Shown here: in pieces, positions 1 to 8,535 of the stretch
Numbering within the stretch: the stretch's first letter is position 1
Layout: the number at the start of each line of letters is the position of its first letter
Source of the DNA: Porticoccaceae bacterium
Lineage (GTDB): Bacteria; Pseudomonadota; Gammaproteobacteria; Pseudomonadales; Porticoccaceae
Assembly (NCBI GenBank): GCA_002702725.1
Contig: PABE01000035.1
Span: 1-32,921, forward strand
Reading direction: 5' to 3'
Length of the DNA stretch: 32,921 nt
Notes under the pieces: model-generated
What the model was told of the DNA's origin: nothing
Databases searched by the model: none
What the model saw: the letters and a program-made list of their open reading frames with translations, nothing else
Position numbers and translations under genes: made by a program

Positions 1-1584
1 CGCCTGCGCGACGCAAAGGCGCGCGGCATGAAGCTGATCGTGATCGATCCCCGGCGCACGGAAACCGCCGAATATGCCGATGTGTTTATCCAGCCTCTTC
101 CCGGTAATGACACACTGATTCTCGCGGCGATCATTCGGATCATCCTCGGAGAGGGCTGGCATGATCAGGCGTTCTGTCAGCAGCATGTGGCGGATGTCGA
201 TGCACTGGCAAAGGCCGTAGAGCCGTTTACACCGGCATTCGTGGCCGAGGTTGCCGATATCCCGGCGGAAAGTCTGTGGCAGGCCGCCGCGGCTTTCGCG
301 CGGGATGGCAAGCGCGGTACCGTGACTACGGCAACGGGCCCGAGCATGAGCCCCTTCTGCAATACCATGGAGCAGATGGCCGGCGGCCTGAATGCGATAT
401 GCGGGCGCTTCGTCCGAGAGGGAGAACCGATTGCCAATCCCGGGCTGCTCCTCGGCTGGATGCCAAAGCCTGCCCAGGTGATGGCAATTGGCCGGTCCTG
501 GGAGGCGGAGCCAAAAAGCCGGTTCGGCGATTATGGCACCATCGGTGGCGAGATGCTGACCGGTCTTCTGGCGGATGAAATTCTGACCCCCGGGGAGGGC
601 CAGATTCGCTGCCTGTTTAGCGTCGGCGGCAATCCCGCGGCAGCGGTGCCCGACCATCACAAGATGGCGAAGGCGCTGGAATCCCTGGACCTGCTGGTTT
701 GCATGGAGCCTTTTATGACCGCTACCGCCGCCTTGGCGGATTATATTTTGCCGCCACGTATGCAGTATGAACGGGCCGACCTTAACCTGGCGCTGTTTGA
801 AACGGCAATTTACCTCGAGCCCTACGCGCGCTATACGCCGGCGGTGGTACAGGTGCCGGCGGACTCGGAGTTGTGTGACGAATGGTTTGCCTTCTGGACA
901 ATCGCCAGGGGTTTGGGCCTTGGCCTGTCCTGTAACGGTGTCGAGCTGGATATGAACACGCCGCCGTCCGATGACGATTTGTTGTCGATTCTGGCCCGCA
1001 ACGCGCCGGTGGATTGGCAGGCCCTGAAGAGTGCTCCGCTCGGTTATCGGCATCCGGAAACTATGGTGGCCGCGCCTGCCGATCCGGCAACCGCTAGCCG
1101 CTTTACTCTGGTACCATCTGATGTCGGCGAGGAGCTGACGCAAGTACTCGATGATGGCCGTGAGCGATTGGCTGAACGGGGTCAGGGGCCTTACCCCTTC
1201 CGTCTTGCCACCCGGCGCAGCCGCCATCGCTTTAATACAGTTGGTCATCAGTCACCCTATCTGCGGAAACTGGTACCCTATAACCCGGCGTATCTGAACC
1301 CTGGGGATATGGCCAGTTTGGGTTTGAAAGACGATGACTGGATCGACATCGTCTCGGATCACGATCAGCTCAGGGCCAGAGCCATGGCAGACGACAGCGT
1401 CAGACCGGGGGTGGTGTCCATGACCCATTGTTTTGGTTATTTGCCCGGGGATAATGACTATGATCGCCACGGGGTTTCAACCAACCTGCTGATCAGCACG
1501 GATAGGGATATGCAAAGTATCAGCGCGATGCCCAGGATGTCGGCGATTCCGGTGGCGATCAGGCCCGCCGGCGCTGCGTTATAA
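1..1584 (+). CDS. Molybdopterin-dependent oxidoreductase, C-terminal part (5' end cut by window)
   Basis: The reading frame is open from base 1 (residues RLRDAKARG precede the first internal ATG at 28), so this is the 3' part of a longer gene and no start lies in the window. The visible part begins at the 'LIVIDPRRTETA' segment of the molybdopterin domain, where such enzymes bind the first guanine nucleotide of the cofactor. It continues with a GPSMSPFCNT stretch and an FSVGGNPAAAVPD segment. The last 120 or so residues form a molybdopterin dinucleotide-binding domain, with LATRRSRHRFNT near its start and a THCFGYLPG...STNLLI region near its end. The family (DMSO reductase superfamily) catalyses two-electron oxidations, hydroxylations or reductions with bis-MGD. 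The N-terminal Fe-S and metal-ligand residues lie outside the window, so substrate and cell location cannot be judged. The next gene starts 16 bases downstream, which suggests one operon. Confidence 0.85.
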   Translation, partial: RLRDAKARGMKLIVIDPRRTETAEYADVFIQPLPGNDTLILAAIIRIILGEGWHDQAFCQQHVADVDALAKAVEPFTPAFVAEVADIPAESLWQAAAAFARDGKRGTVTTATGPSMSPFCNTMEQMAGGLNAICGRFVREGEPIANPGLLLGWMPKPAQVMAIGRSWEAEPKSRFGDYGTIGGEMLTGLLADEILTPGEGQIRCLFSVGGNPAAAVPDHHKMAKALESLDLLVCMEPFMTATAALADYILPPRMQYERADLNLALFETAIYLEPYARYTPAVVQVPADSELCDEWFAFWTIARGLGLGLSCNGVELDMNTPPSDDDLLSILARNAPVDWQALKSAPLGYRHPETMVAAPADPATASRFTLVPSDVGEELTQVLDDGRERLAERGQGPYPFRLATRRSRHRFNTVGHQSPYLRKLVPYNPAYLNPGDMASLGLKDDDWIDIVSDHDQLRARAMADDSVRPGVVSMTHCFGYLPGDNDYDRHGVSTNLLISTDRDMQSISAMPRMSAIPVAIRPAGAAL

Positions 1585-1600
1585 CGAGGATTAGCAATAC

Positions 1601-2029
1601 GTGGATCAACAAATCATGGAGGACAGGGTTCGGGAGTTTCTCGGCCTTTTTCATCATAAGACCATCGATTTTGATCGTGTCGCCGCCTGTTTCAGTGTCG
1701 ATGCGCTCTACCAGCCCCATGTCCCCGACGCGGGCATTGTGCGTGGGCGAGAAACCATTCGCGGTGAACTTGAACGCCAGCTGACCCTGTACAACGAGTG
1801 CGATTTCCAGATCACCAATCTCGCTTTCAATGATTGCCAGGTATTCGCCGAGCGGAGAGACTACGTCACCCAGAACGGTCTGCGTATCGAAGTTCGCGTC
1901 AATGCGATCTTTGAATTCAATGCCGACCATGAAATCTGCGCCTGGCGGGAATACTGGGATATGGGCGCAGTACAGCGGCAATTAAAGGTTTCTGAGCAGC
2001 AGATGGCCAGCTATATGGCACAAGACTGA
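1601..2029 (+). CDS. NTF2-like / limonene-epoxide-hydrolase-fold protein
   Basis: A 142-residue alpha+beta protein that begins with GTG after an AGGA-like ribosome site. Its C-terminal half resembles limonene-1,2-epoxide hydrolase (LEH): an E-R-x-D element (R85, D87) followed by a strand region and W-R-E-Y-W-D at 115-120. In characterised LEH the catalytic set is Arg and Asp in the R-x-D element, a later Asp in W-R-D-Y, and a Tyr-x-Asn pair. Here the later Asp is Glu117 and the Asn position is Pro39 (Y37-Q-P39). The fold is therefore likely, but ordinary LEH chemistry is uncertain. A SnoaL-type isomerase/cyclase or a binding protein is an alternative. It sits 16 bases after the molybdoenzyme and 64 bases before an MFS transporter on the same strand, so it probably handles an intermediate of the same pathway. 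Confidence 0.75.
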   Translation: MDQQIMEDRVREFLGLFHHKTIDFDRVAACFSVDALYQPHVPDAGIVRGRETIRGELERQLTLYNECDFQITNLAFNDCQVFAERRDYVTQNGLRIEVRVNAIFEFNADHEICAWREYWDMGAVQRQLKVSEQQMASYMAQD

Positions 2030-2093
2030 TATCAGTGGGTTAATTCGAATAACACTATAAGGCCGCCAGTAAAGCGGTCCAGGGGTAGGGTAA

Positions 2094-3377
2094 TTGAACG
2101 TTTCCGGTGAAGATAAGAACAGCGTTGCCATTGATCTGACGGAGTTCAGGTATGGATGGCAAATTATTGTACTGGCCATGATCGGCGTGCTGACCTCGGC
2201 GGCTGTCATGCCCCTGTACGGGTTCGGCGCCATGGTGGTTCCCCTCGAGGAGGCGCTGGGTTGGAAGCGTGGTGATTTGCTGGCGACGGTGACGTTCTCC
2301 TCGTTCGGCGCGGTGTTCTCGTCACAGTTGGCCGGCTCCCTCAATCGGCGTTTTGGCATCAAGCCGGTCACCGTGGCCTCCCTGATCGGGCTGCCGTTGG
2401 CATTTGCGGTCATGTCCCAGGTCGACCGGCTGGGGGGCTCAATCGTGGTGCTCTATGCATTGTTTTTTCTGGTGACGTTTGCCGGTGTTGGCACGTTGCA
2501 GGTGACCTGGACCCATATTGTCAACCTTTGGTTTGAGAAGAATCGCGGGCTGGCATTGGCCATGATTCTCTCCGGTTCCGGCTTGGCCGGGCTGGTGCTG
2601 CCACCGATTATCAGCACCGTGGTGGAAATCTGGAACTGGCGAGCCGGTTTTCTGGCCATGGCGTTGTTTCCGTTGTTGCTGACACTGCCACTGACCCTCG
2701 CCTGGATAGGTCGGACCCCGGAAACCCACGGGCAGCACCAGGGGACGCGCACCAATAAGCGCCTTGTGGGTGTATTGTTTGGCGATGCTGTCCGGACCTG
2801 GCGCTATTGGACCATCAATACGTCCATGGTGATGGTGGCCTCCGCGATCATTGTCATGGTGGTGAACACTGTCCCCCTGTTGAGGGACAAGGGCTTCTCC
2901 GCCATCGAGGCGAGCCAGATGTTCGGTTCCTTTGGCGTATCGCTGGTTGCTGGCCGCGTTCTGGTGGGCTATCTGGTTGATCGCCTATGGGCCCCCGGTG
3001 TCGCCTTTGTTGCCCTTTTTGTCCCGGCGGTGGGTTGTTTCATGCTTGCCACACTGGACCACAATCCGTTTCTGATGATTGTCGCCATTTCCCTGGTTGG
3101 CATCGGTGCCGGCGCCGAGTTTGATATTGCCGCCTTCCTGATAGCGAAATATTTTGGTATGAGGGATTACAGTCGCCTGTTTGGGCTGCAGATGGCCGTG
3201 ATTTCCGGCGGTATCTGTCTGGCGCCAACCTGGGCGGCGGTGCTGTACAGTCAATTTACCAATTACGATGCGGTGCTGGCGGTCAATACCGGACTCTTCC
3301 TTCTGGGGTCGGCGATGCTGCTGTTTCTTGGCCGCTACCCACTGTTGCCAGATGCCGGGTATGCGCCATCCCCTTGA
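2094..3377 (+). CDS. MFS transporter (OFA/monocarboxylate-like)
   Basis: 427 residues with about twelve hydrophobic membrane segments spread along the whole length, the usual size for the major facilitator superfamily. The loop after segment 2 reads GSLNRRFGIKPV, a form of the MFS G-x-x-x-D/N-R-x-G-R/K signature. The first half contains YGFGAMVVPLEEALGW and WFEKNRGLALAM, features typical of the oxalate/formate antiporter and monocarboxylate branch. I chose the TTG at 2094 because a purine-rich AGGGGTAGGG lies just upstream and the first in-frame ATG would remove part of the first membrane segment. It would act in the inner membrane, most likely moving an organic acid or a pathway substrate. 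The placement between two catabolic-type genes and a TonB receptor supports an uptake role, but the substrate is unknown. Confidence 0.88.
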   Translation: MNVSGEDKNSVAIDLTEFRYGWQIIVLAMIGVLTSAAVMPLYGFGAMVVPLEEALGWKRGDLLATVTFSSFGAVFSSQLAGSLNRRFGIKPVTVASLIGLPLAFAVMSQVDRLGGSIVVLYALFFLVTFAGVGTLQVTWTHIVNLWFEKNRGLALAMILSGSGLAGLVLPPIISTVVEIWNWRAGFLAMALFPLLLTLPLTLAWIGRTPETHGQHQGTRTNKRLVGVLFGDAVRTWRYWTINTSMVMVASAIIVMVVNTVPLLRDKGFSAIEASQMFGSFGVSLVAGRVLVGYLVDRLWAPGVAFVALFVPAVGCFMLATLDHNPFLMIVAISLVGIGAGAEFDIAAFLIAKYFGMRDYSRLFGLQMAVISGGICLAPTWAAVLYSQFTNYDAVLAVNTGLFLLGSAMLLFLGRYPLLPDAGYAPSP

Positions 3378-3620
3378 TGGCTGTCTAGCCGAGTGTCGAC
3401 CCCTTTCTCCCCTGAGCAAAACGTTGGGTTTATTGGCGCACTCAATCGACACTGCCGGTGTTCGTTGAAACACGTGACTTAAATGCTTTATCCTCCGTGT
3501 CGGTAATAGTGCCTTTTGGAACAAGATAATAGCGGCTACATTGGCCGGCAACGTGAATCTGAGGGGCGTTTACGAATGGCCTGTTACCCGGCAGATAATC
3601 AAAATGAAATGGAGAAACCT

Positions 3621-6020
3621 ATGTTGAACTTGAAACAAAGCGCTAAGTTCTGTGTTAACGGGTTGGCGGTGGCCATAGCCATGTGTTCTGCGGCCCATGC
3701 CCAGGAAGCTGGCGGACAAAACGTCCGCGCGCTGGAGGAAATCATCGTCAGCGCGCGGCGTACTGAAGAGAGCCTCCAGTCGGTGCCGGTATCGGTAACA
3801 GCGCTGGATGACAGCCTTTTGCGGGAAAATTCCATCACCACCACGGAAGACCTGCAGCAAAGTATTCCCGGGGTCTATCTCGCGGGCTCCGGCGGTCGCC
3901 AGAACGTCATTTACCAAATTCGTGGCCAGTCTAAGGCGCTCTCGGGCACCAGCTCGCCCGCCGTTGTGAGTTATTTTGCCGAGGTGCCGGAGCCTGTTTG
4001 GGGCAGCTCTGTTCCGCAGTTTGACATGGCCAGTATCCAGGTTTTGAAAGGCCCGCAAGGCACGCTATTCGGCCGTAACACAACCGGTGGTGCCATCCTC
4101 TATACCCCCAAGGCACCGGAGCATGAGTTTGGTGGTTATGTTGGGGGCACCCTGGGCAATTACGACCAACAGCGGGTTCAGGGCGCAGTTAACCTGCCCA
4201 TTGTTCAGGACAAGATTGCCCTTCGATTGGCCGCAGATATCAACAAACGGGATGGCTATACAAAGAATATAGGCGTCGGCAAGGACCTGGACGCCACGGA
4301 CACGGAAACCTTCCGGGCGTCGCTGCTGATCCAGCCCACGGATTACATTTCCAACACCACGATCTACGAGCATTTCGAAAGCGACAATGATGGTACGGGC
4401 GTTGTCCTCGACAGTGTCTTTCCGGGTAACACGCTGCTGGCCCAACTTGGGCTTCAGCAGGCGGCGTTTGAACAGCTGGAACTGTTTAAACAGCGCGGGC
4501 CATTCAAGAACGATCCGTCGTTTCCCCAGTTCGAGCGCAATGAACGTGAATCCATTATCAACCGAACCGAAGTCGACTTTGGTGCCTTTCAGTTGGTCAA
4601 TATTTTTGGCTACCGGGATACCGAGCTGAACTACGCCATTAATGTCGACGCCATGCCCCAACTGCTCGCTTTCGGGGTCATTCCCGCTGGCTTCATTAAA
4701 GCCGATTTGTACCAGGCAACCGAACAGTACAGTAACGAGATTCAATTTAAAGGCATGGCCTTTGACGACAAGTTGAACTGGTTGATCGGTGGCTTCTGGC
4801 TGAAAAGTGAGCCCACAGGTCCCCAGGGCAATGCGGTGGCCTTTGCCCCGGAGCTGATCGGTTTCCGTGGCTCTTCCTACAATTTCCTGACCGAGAAGTC
4901 CAAGGCGATATTTGGCCATGTGCAATATGACCTGAGCGATATGGTAGTCGAAGGGTTGCAACTGGAATTGGGCGTCCGTTATACCGAGGATGAAATCGAA
5001 TCCTGTACCGGTACCGGTGTTGAGCCTTTTGTCGCTGGGCCCGATGGTATTACCGGCCAGTCCAATGCCGCCGAGGAAAGCGATTGTCGCAGTGGAAATT
5101 CTGACGTGATTGTCGGTACCAGCAGCAACGGTGCCAAGTCCGATGCGACGACCTGGTCCATCGGCCTCAACTGGCAAGTCAATGACGATCTCTTCCTGTA
5201 CGCGGTTAAGCGCCATGGCTATCGTGCTGGTGGTATCAACGCTCCCACCCTGGTCGGCCGCATGGCGCAGTATCAGGCTTTCGAACCCGAGACGGTGACG
5301 GACTACGAGATCGGCATGCGCTCCGACTGGATGGTGGGTGACGTCGCTGTGCGCACCAACATCAGCGCCTTCATCGGTGAATACAAGGATGTTCAGGGTG
5401 TCTTGACGGGTGTGCAAACCTCCGGGCAGTGCGATCCCAACAATCCGGACAACCCGCCCGGGATATCTCCGGATGGTGACTGCAACCCCAGTAACGATCC
5501 CGCCGGTGGCACCCTGCTGGTCAACCTGGGTGAAACCGAGGTGTCCGGTGTCGACCTTGAGCTTGTCATCGCACCCACGGACCACCTGACGGTGAATCTG
5601 GGCGCCAGCTATCTGGATACGGAAACCAAGTCGATTTCACAGCCCTTTGCGCTGGACCCTTATATCACCACCGAGGAGATTCCGTTTAACTACACCGCAC
5701 AAAAGACTTTCCTCGCCGGCATTCGTTATGAATGGCCGATGGATAACATGGCGGAAAGCCTGGTTTTCAACGCGGATTACTACTGGACGGACGATGCTGA
5801 GAAGACGGATTTGACCCTGCCGTCCTATGACGTAACCAACCTGCGCCTTGATCTTTACGGCGTTGCGAAAACCCCGTTGGATCTGAGCGTCTTTGTTCGT
5901 AACGTCTTTGACGATGAATATGCGGTAGCCGGGGGTGCAAGCGGTACCTTCCTGGGCTTTGAAACCAGCATTTATGGTCCGCCCAGAATGTGGGGTATGG
6001 AAGCCCGTTACAGCTTCTGA
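3621..6020 (+). CDS. TonB-dependent outer-membrane receptor
   Basis: 799 residues from the ATG at 3621, chosen because GGAG at 3611-3614 is correctly spaced and the protein then starts with a clean signal peptide (hydrophobic VNGLAVAIAMCSA, cleavage predicted after AHA at 25-27). The frame stays open further upstream to a TTG at 3516, but that start would bury the signal peptide. After cleavage come a TonB-box-like LEEIIVSARR stretch and a plug domain (VPVSVTAL, then IQVLKGPQGTLFGRNTTGG). A long beta-barrel follows, ending in the expected aromatic residue (EARYSF). Receptors of this type import scarce or bulky molecules across the outer membrane using TonB-ExbBD energy. It stands alone after the MFS gene with its own 243-base upstream region and a strong terminator. 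The substrate is not known; the neighbours suggest a hydrophobic carbon source rather than iron. Confidence 0.93.
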   Translation: MLNLKQSAKFCVNGLAVAIAMCSAAHAQEAGGQNVRALEEIIVSARRTEESLQSVPVSVTALDDSLLRENSITTTEDLQQSIPGVYLAGSGGRQNVIYQIRGQSKALSGTSSPAVVSYFAEVPEPVWGSSVPQFDMASIQVLKGPQGTLFGRNTTGGAILYTPKAPEHEFGGYVGGTLGNYDQQRVQGAVNLPIVQDKIALRLAADINKRDGYTKNIGVGKDLDATDTETFRASLLIQPTDYISNTTIYEHFESDNDGTGVVLDSVFPGNTLLAQLGLQQAAFEQLELFKQRGPFKNDPSFPQFERNERESIINRTEVDFGAFQLVNIFGYRDTELNYAINVDAMPQLLAFGVIPAGFIKADLYQATEQYSNEIQFKGMAFDDKLNWLIGGFWLKSEPTGPQGNAVAFAPELIGFRGSSYNFLTEKSKAIFGHVQYDLSDMVVEGLQLELGVRYTEDEIESCTGTGVEPFVAGPDGITGQSNAAEESDCRSGNSDVIVGTSSNGAKSDATTWSIGLNWQVNDDLFLYAVKRHGYRAGGINAPTLVGRMAQYQAFEPETVTDYEIGMRSDWMVGDVAVRTNISAFIGEYKDVQGVLTGVQTSGQCDPNNPDNPPGISPDGDCNPSNDPAGGTLLVNLGETEVSGVDLELVIAPTDHLTVNLGASYLDTETKSISQPFALDPYITTEEIPFNYTAQKTFLAGIRYEWPMDNMAESLVFNADYYWTDDAEKTDLTLPSYDVTNLRLDLYGVAKTPLDLSVFVRNVFDDEYAVAGGASGTFLGFETSIYGPPRMWGMEARYSF

Positions 6021-6040
6021 TACCGGTATTGGGCCTTCGA

Positions 6041-6075
6041 AACGCCAGGACTGCTTCGCGGTCCTGGCGTTTTTT
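6041..6075 (+). terminator. Rho-independent terminator after the TonB receptor
   Basis: A perfect 11-bp inverted repeat (AACGCCAGGAC at 6041-6051, GTCCTGGCGTT at 6061-6071) with a 9-base loop is followed by a run of T. It lies 20 bases past the receptor stop codon. Confidence 0.93.
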
Positions 6076-6216
6076 ATTAACTGGGTTGGATGACGGTTTT
6101 GCATAAGCTATTTCTGCGACAGATGCGGCTGAGAGTCGTCGTTTAACAGCGATATGATCAGATCGTCCGGGCGGAGGTTTTACCCGCGTGGTCGGTAGCG
6201 CAACGGAGGAAAAACC

Positions 6217-7347
6217 ATGGATATGAATTCCCCATACAGGCCGCGTCGGGAGAAGCTGCCGATTGCCCTCGATCAGGTGACACCGGAGTGGTTGACCCGA
6301 GTCCTGCAGCTAAGATTTCCGGATCTCGAGGTGAGAAGCTTCGCCTTCATCGAGGTCAACAATACCCACACCACCAAGCTTCGCTTGTCCCTGGACCTGA
6401 ACGAGGCGGGGATTGCCATGGGGTTTCCCCACAACGTCTGTCTAAAGGCCAACTGGTCGGGCAGTCCGCTCAGTAGCGGGGCGGGTATTTGCGAACTGGA
6501 AGCGCGGTTTTACCGGTATTTTCGTGACCAGCTGGCCATTCCGGCCCCTGTGGCCTATTACGCAGACTGGGACGAGGATCGATTCAATCAGGGCCTGGTG
6601 ATCATGGAGGACCTGGTCGATGCGGGCGTTTCCTTCAGCAGCACCAATGACCCCATCAACGCCGACGAGGCCGCCCGTTCCATTGAAGGCTTGGCGGTAA
6701 TGCATGCCAGTTGTTGGGGTAATGACATACTCGACGACCATCCCTGGCTCAAGGTGGCCATGAGTGCGGATTGTTCGGACCCTAACATGTACCACTCGCT
6801 GGAAGAGCACATGCGCCATAACAACCAGCTTCCCCGGCGCCGCGCTGTGCTTCCCGGGTGGTTCCTTTCGCAGCCCGAGCGTTTGAGCCGTGCGTACGAT
6901 GCCCTGGCAGCCCATGAAGTGGCCAAGCCCGGGCCTCGGACATTGATCCATGGCGATGCCCATCTGGGCAACAGTTATGTGACCCCGGGCGGGGAGCGGC
7001 GCTGGCTGGACTGGCAAATTGTTCGTCGCGGAACCCCCTGGCGGGAGCTGAATTATTTTCTGATCAGCGCAATGACCATTGAAGAGCGACGAGGGAATGA
7101 GCGGCATTTACTTCAACACTACATGGATCTGATGGCGTCAAAGGGCTGTGAGATGCCGGATTCTGAATCAGCCTGGAATGAATACCGTCTTTGGGATATC
7201 TATGGCCTGGCGTCCTTTAATGGCAGCCGCGATGAGTGGGGGCCGGAGAATGCGATTTTCGCGGGGGTTGAACGCTTTTCAGCGGCTATCCAGGATCACG
7301 ATTCCCTGTCACTGATGGCGGCGATTAGCGGGCGATCATTTTGGTGA
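6217..7347 (+). CDS. APH/ecdysteroid-kinase-like phosphotransferase (copy 1)
   Basis: 376 residues with an ATG at 6217 preceded by GGAGG (about 8 bases upstream). The C-terminal lobe has the Brenner catalytic motif H245-G-D-A-H-L-G-N252 and a metal-binding D265-W-Q in place of the usual DFG. The N-lobe has VCLKANW (K77, candidate ATP lysine) and ICELEARFY (helix-C glutamate). A LVIMEDL hinge is also present. This is the aminoglycoside-phosphotransferase/ecdysteroid-kinase fold, whose members phosphorylate hydroxyl groups of small molecules. It is clearly a paralogue of the gene at 9427-10560, with many motifs shared word for word (YYADWD, TIEERR). It lies tail to tail with a TetR gene (9 bases apart). 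The substrate is unknown; a hydroxylated pathway intermediate is the natural guess from context. Confidence 0.85.
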   Translation: MDMNSPYRPRREKLPIALDQVTPEWLTRVLQLRFPDLEVRSFAFIEVNNTHTTKLRLSLDLNEAGIAMGFPHNVCLKANWSGSPLSSGAGICELEARFYRYFRDQLAIPAPVAYYADWDEDRFNQGLVIMEDLVDAGVSFSSTNDPINADEAARSIEGLAVMHASCWGNDILDDHPWLKVAMSADCSDPNMYHSLEEHMRHNNQLPRRRAVLPGWFLSQPERLSRAYDALAAHEVAKPGPRTLIHGDAHLGNSYVTPGGERRWLDWQIVRRGTPWRELNYFLISAMTIEERRGNERHLLQHYMDLMASKGCEMPDSESAWNEYRLWDIYGLASFNGSRDEWGPENAIFAGVERFSAAIQDHDSLSLMAAISGRSFW

Positions 7348-7356
7348 TGCCCGATT

Positions 7357-8055
7357 TCAAGGGGCAGGAGGATAAGGAGTGAGAAAAATGCCGAGGGCGA
7401 TTTGCGTCATTTCGTGCCAGAAGCGTTCTTCGGTCTGGTAGGGGTTGGTACCGGTGATCCTGATCCTGCGGTGCTCGTTGAGGCCACTCAGGAACGTTTC
7501 AACGGCGAGCCGGTAGCGGGTGGTAAACACACCCTCGGGCATGGCTGGCAGGCGAGCCTTTAGCATGTTATTGAGTTTCGCAGCGGCCGGTGCCGCATCG
7601 TGGTATACCGGCACGTCCGCCTTTAGTGAACTGCCGGTCTGCAGTTTATTGCGGTGCAGAATCTGGTAGGTGAAATTGGCAAACAGATAGCGTTCCTCCT
7701 CTTCGAAGGCTTCCAGTAGCGGCATGAATATCGCCGAAACGATGTTGGGGACGGTGATGTCGCCGGACGTTTTCAGTGCTGCGAGGTGTTCCGATCGTTT
7801 GTTATCCATCATCGCCATTCGGATCGTGAAAATCGCGTCGACCAGGGCATCCTTGGTGCCGAAATGATGCTGAACGGCGTAGTGGTTCGCCTGGCCCGCC
7901 GCCGAGACAATTTGGCGCATTGAGACATTATCGATGCCGTGCTCCCCGAACAGTTTTTCGGCGGCGAGAATCAGCCCCCGGGCGCCTCTGGAATATTCCG
8001 AAAGGGTTCTGGGAGACGACTGGCCCGCGGCGCGAACGGTGCTGGTATGTGGCAT
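7357..8055 (-). CDS. TetR-family transcriptional regulator
   Basis: 232 residues. An N-terminal helix-turn-helix domain spans roughly residues 23-75: RGLILAAEKLFGEHGI, then MRQIVSAAGQ, then a recognition helix region ending in YAVQHHFGTKDAL. The family form is Y-Y-F-x-x-K; here it is H-H-F-G-T-K. The C-terminal two thirds is the variable ligand-binding domain, with several tryptophan- and phenylalanine-rich helices. It is divergent from the SDR-phosphotransferase-oxidoreductase operon across a 480-base gap, the usual arrangement for a local repressor released by a pathway compound. It probably also controls its own promoter. It ends 9 bases from the end of the convergent phosphotransferase gene. 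Confidence 0.9.
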   Translation of the reverse strand: MPHTSTVRAAGQSSPRTLSEYSRGARGLILAAEKLFGEHGIDNVSMRQIVSAAGQANHYAVQHHFGTKDALVDAIFTIRMAMMDNKRSEHLAALKTSGDITVPNIVSAIFMPLLEAFEEEERYLFANFTYQILHRNKLQTGSSLKADVPVYHDAAPAAAKLNNMLKARLPAMPEGVFTTRYRLAVETFLSGLNEHRRIRITGTNPYQTEERFWHEMTQIALGIFLTPYPPAP

Positions 8056-8535
8056 GGAGCGGTCTCCATTGGTTTTACGGTGGGTTGTCGTTCTTCTCGG
8101 GCGTAAACAAACTACCGGGGCAGGGTTCAGCTGGAATATCGGCGGTAAACTACCATGGTTCCGGCGTTAGAGGAATAAGTCACTTGACTTGACAGGTCGT
8201 AATCCTATGATCGGTTCTATGCCTGTACCAGATACACCCTGACTTCCGGGGCGATCGCAGCCTGTTAACGGTAGCCGGCAAGACGATAACAGTAAGATCA
8301 AGCCTCGGATCCCCCGGCCCTGGCGGGGCCATACGGGGATTGCACAGGGCATGATATTTTTCCCTTGCGGTTTTCATCGTCCATCGTTCTCAATCCCGGG
8401 AGGCTGCCGGGATTTCCCGACAGACTGCGGGCTGAGATAGCGTCGTCACCGTCACCACTGAGGTCGATTGGCTATCGATGTATTCAAACAGGGTTTCGGT
8501 TTATCCAATTTGAAGAGCATTTCTGAGGATTATTT
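8056..8535. other. 480-base divergent intergenic region (TetR / SDR operon)
   Basis: No convincing gene is seen. The region holds a candidate plus-strand promoter at 8184-8211 followed by about 320 bases of potential leader. A 7-bp inverted repeat (ATCCCGG at 8393-8399, CCGGGAT at 8407-8413) has no T-run, so it is a possible RNA hairpin rather than a terminator. Short open frames on the minus strand here lack ribosome sites and family features. Confidence 0.5.
8184..8211 (+). promoter_or_regulatory. Candidate sigma-70 promoter for the SDR operon
   Basis: TTGACT at 8184-8189 and TATGAT at 8206-8211 are separated by 16 bases, close to the sigma-70 consensus. The -35 overlaps the decamer TTGACTTGAC, which recurs upstream of the flavoprotein-TetR operon at 18049-18058 on the other strand. 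Direction is toward the SDR at 8536. Transcription would give a long leader of about 320 bases. Confidence 0.45.

Noticed and set aside
3392-3453. 8-bp inverted repeat (AGTGTCGA / TCGACACT) between the MFS and receptor genes
   Set aside because: The arms are 46 bases apart without a T-run, and such a pair can occur by chance.
4065-5585. 506-codon open frame on the minus strand
   Set aside because: It is antisense to the TonB receptor, whose signal peptide, plug and barrel are clear. Its sequence shows no family features, and GC-rich codon use makes such shadows common.
8167-8377. Small minus-strand open frames in the 8.1-8.5 kb gap
   Set aside because: About 60 codons each, overlapping one another, without ribosome sites or family features.
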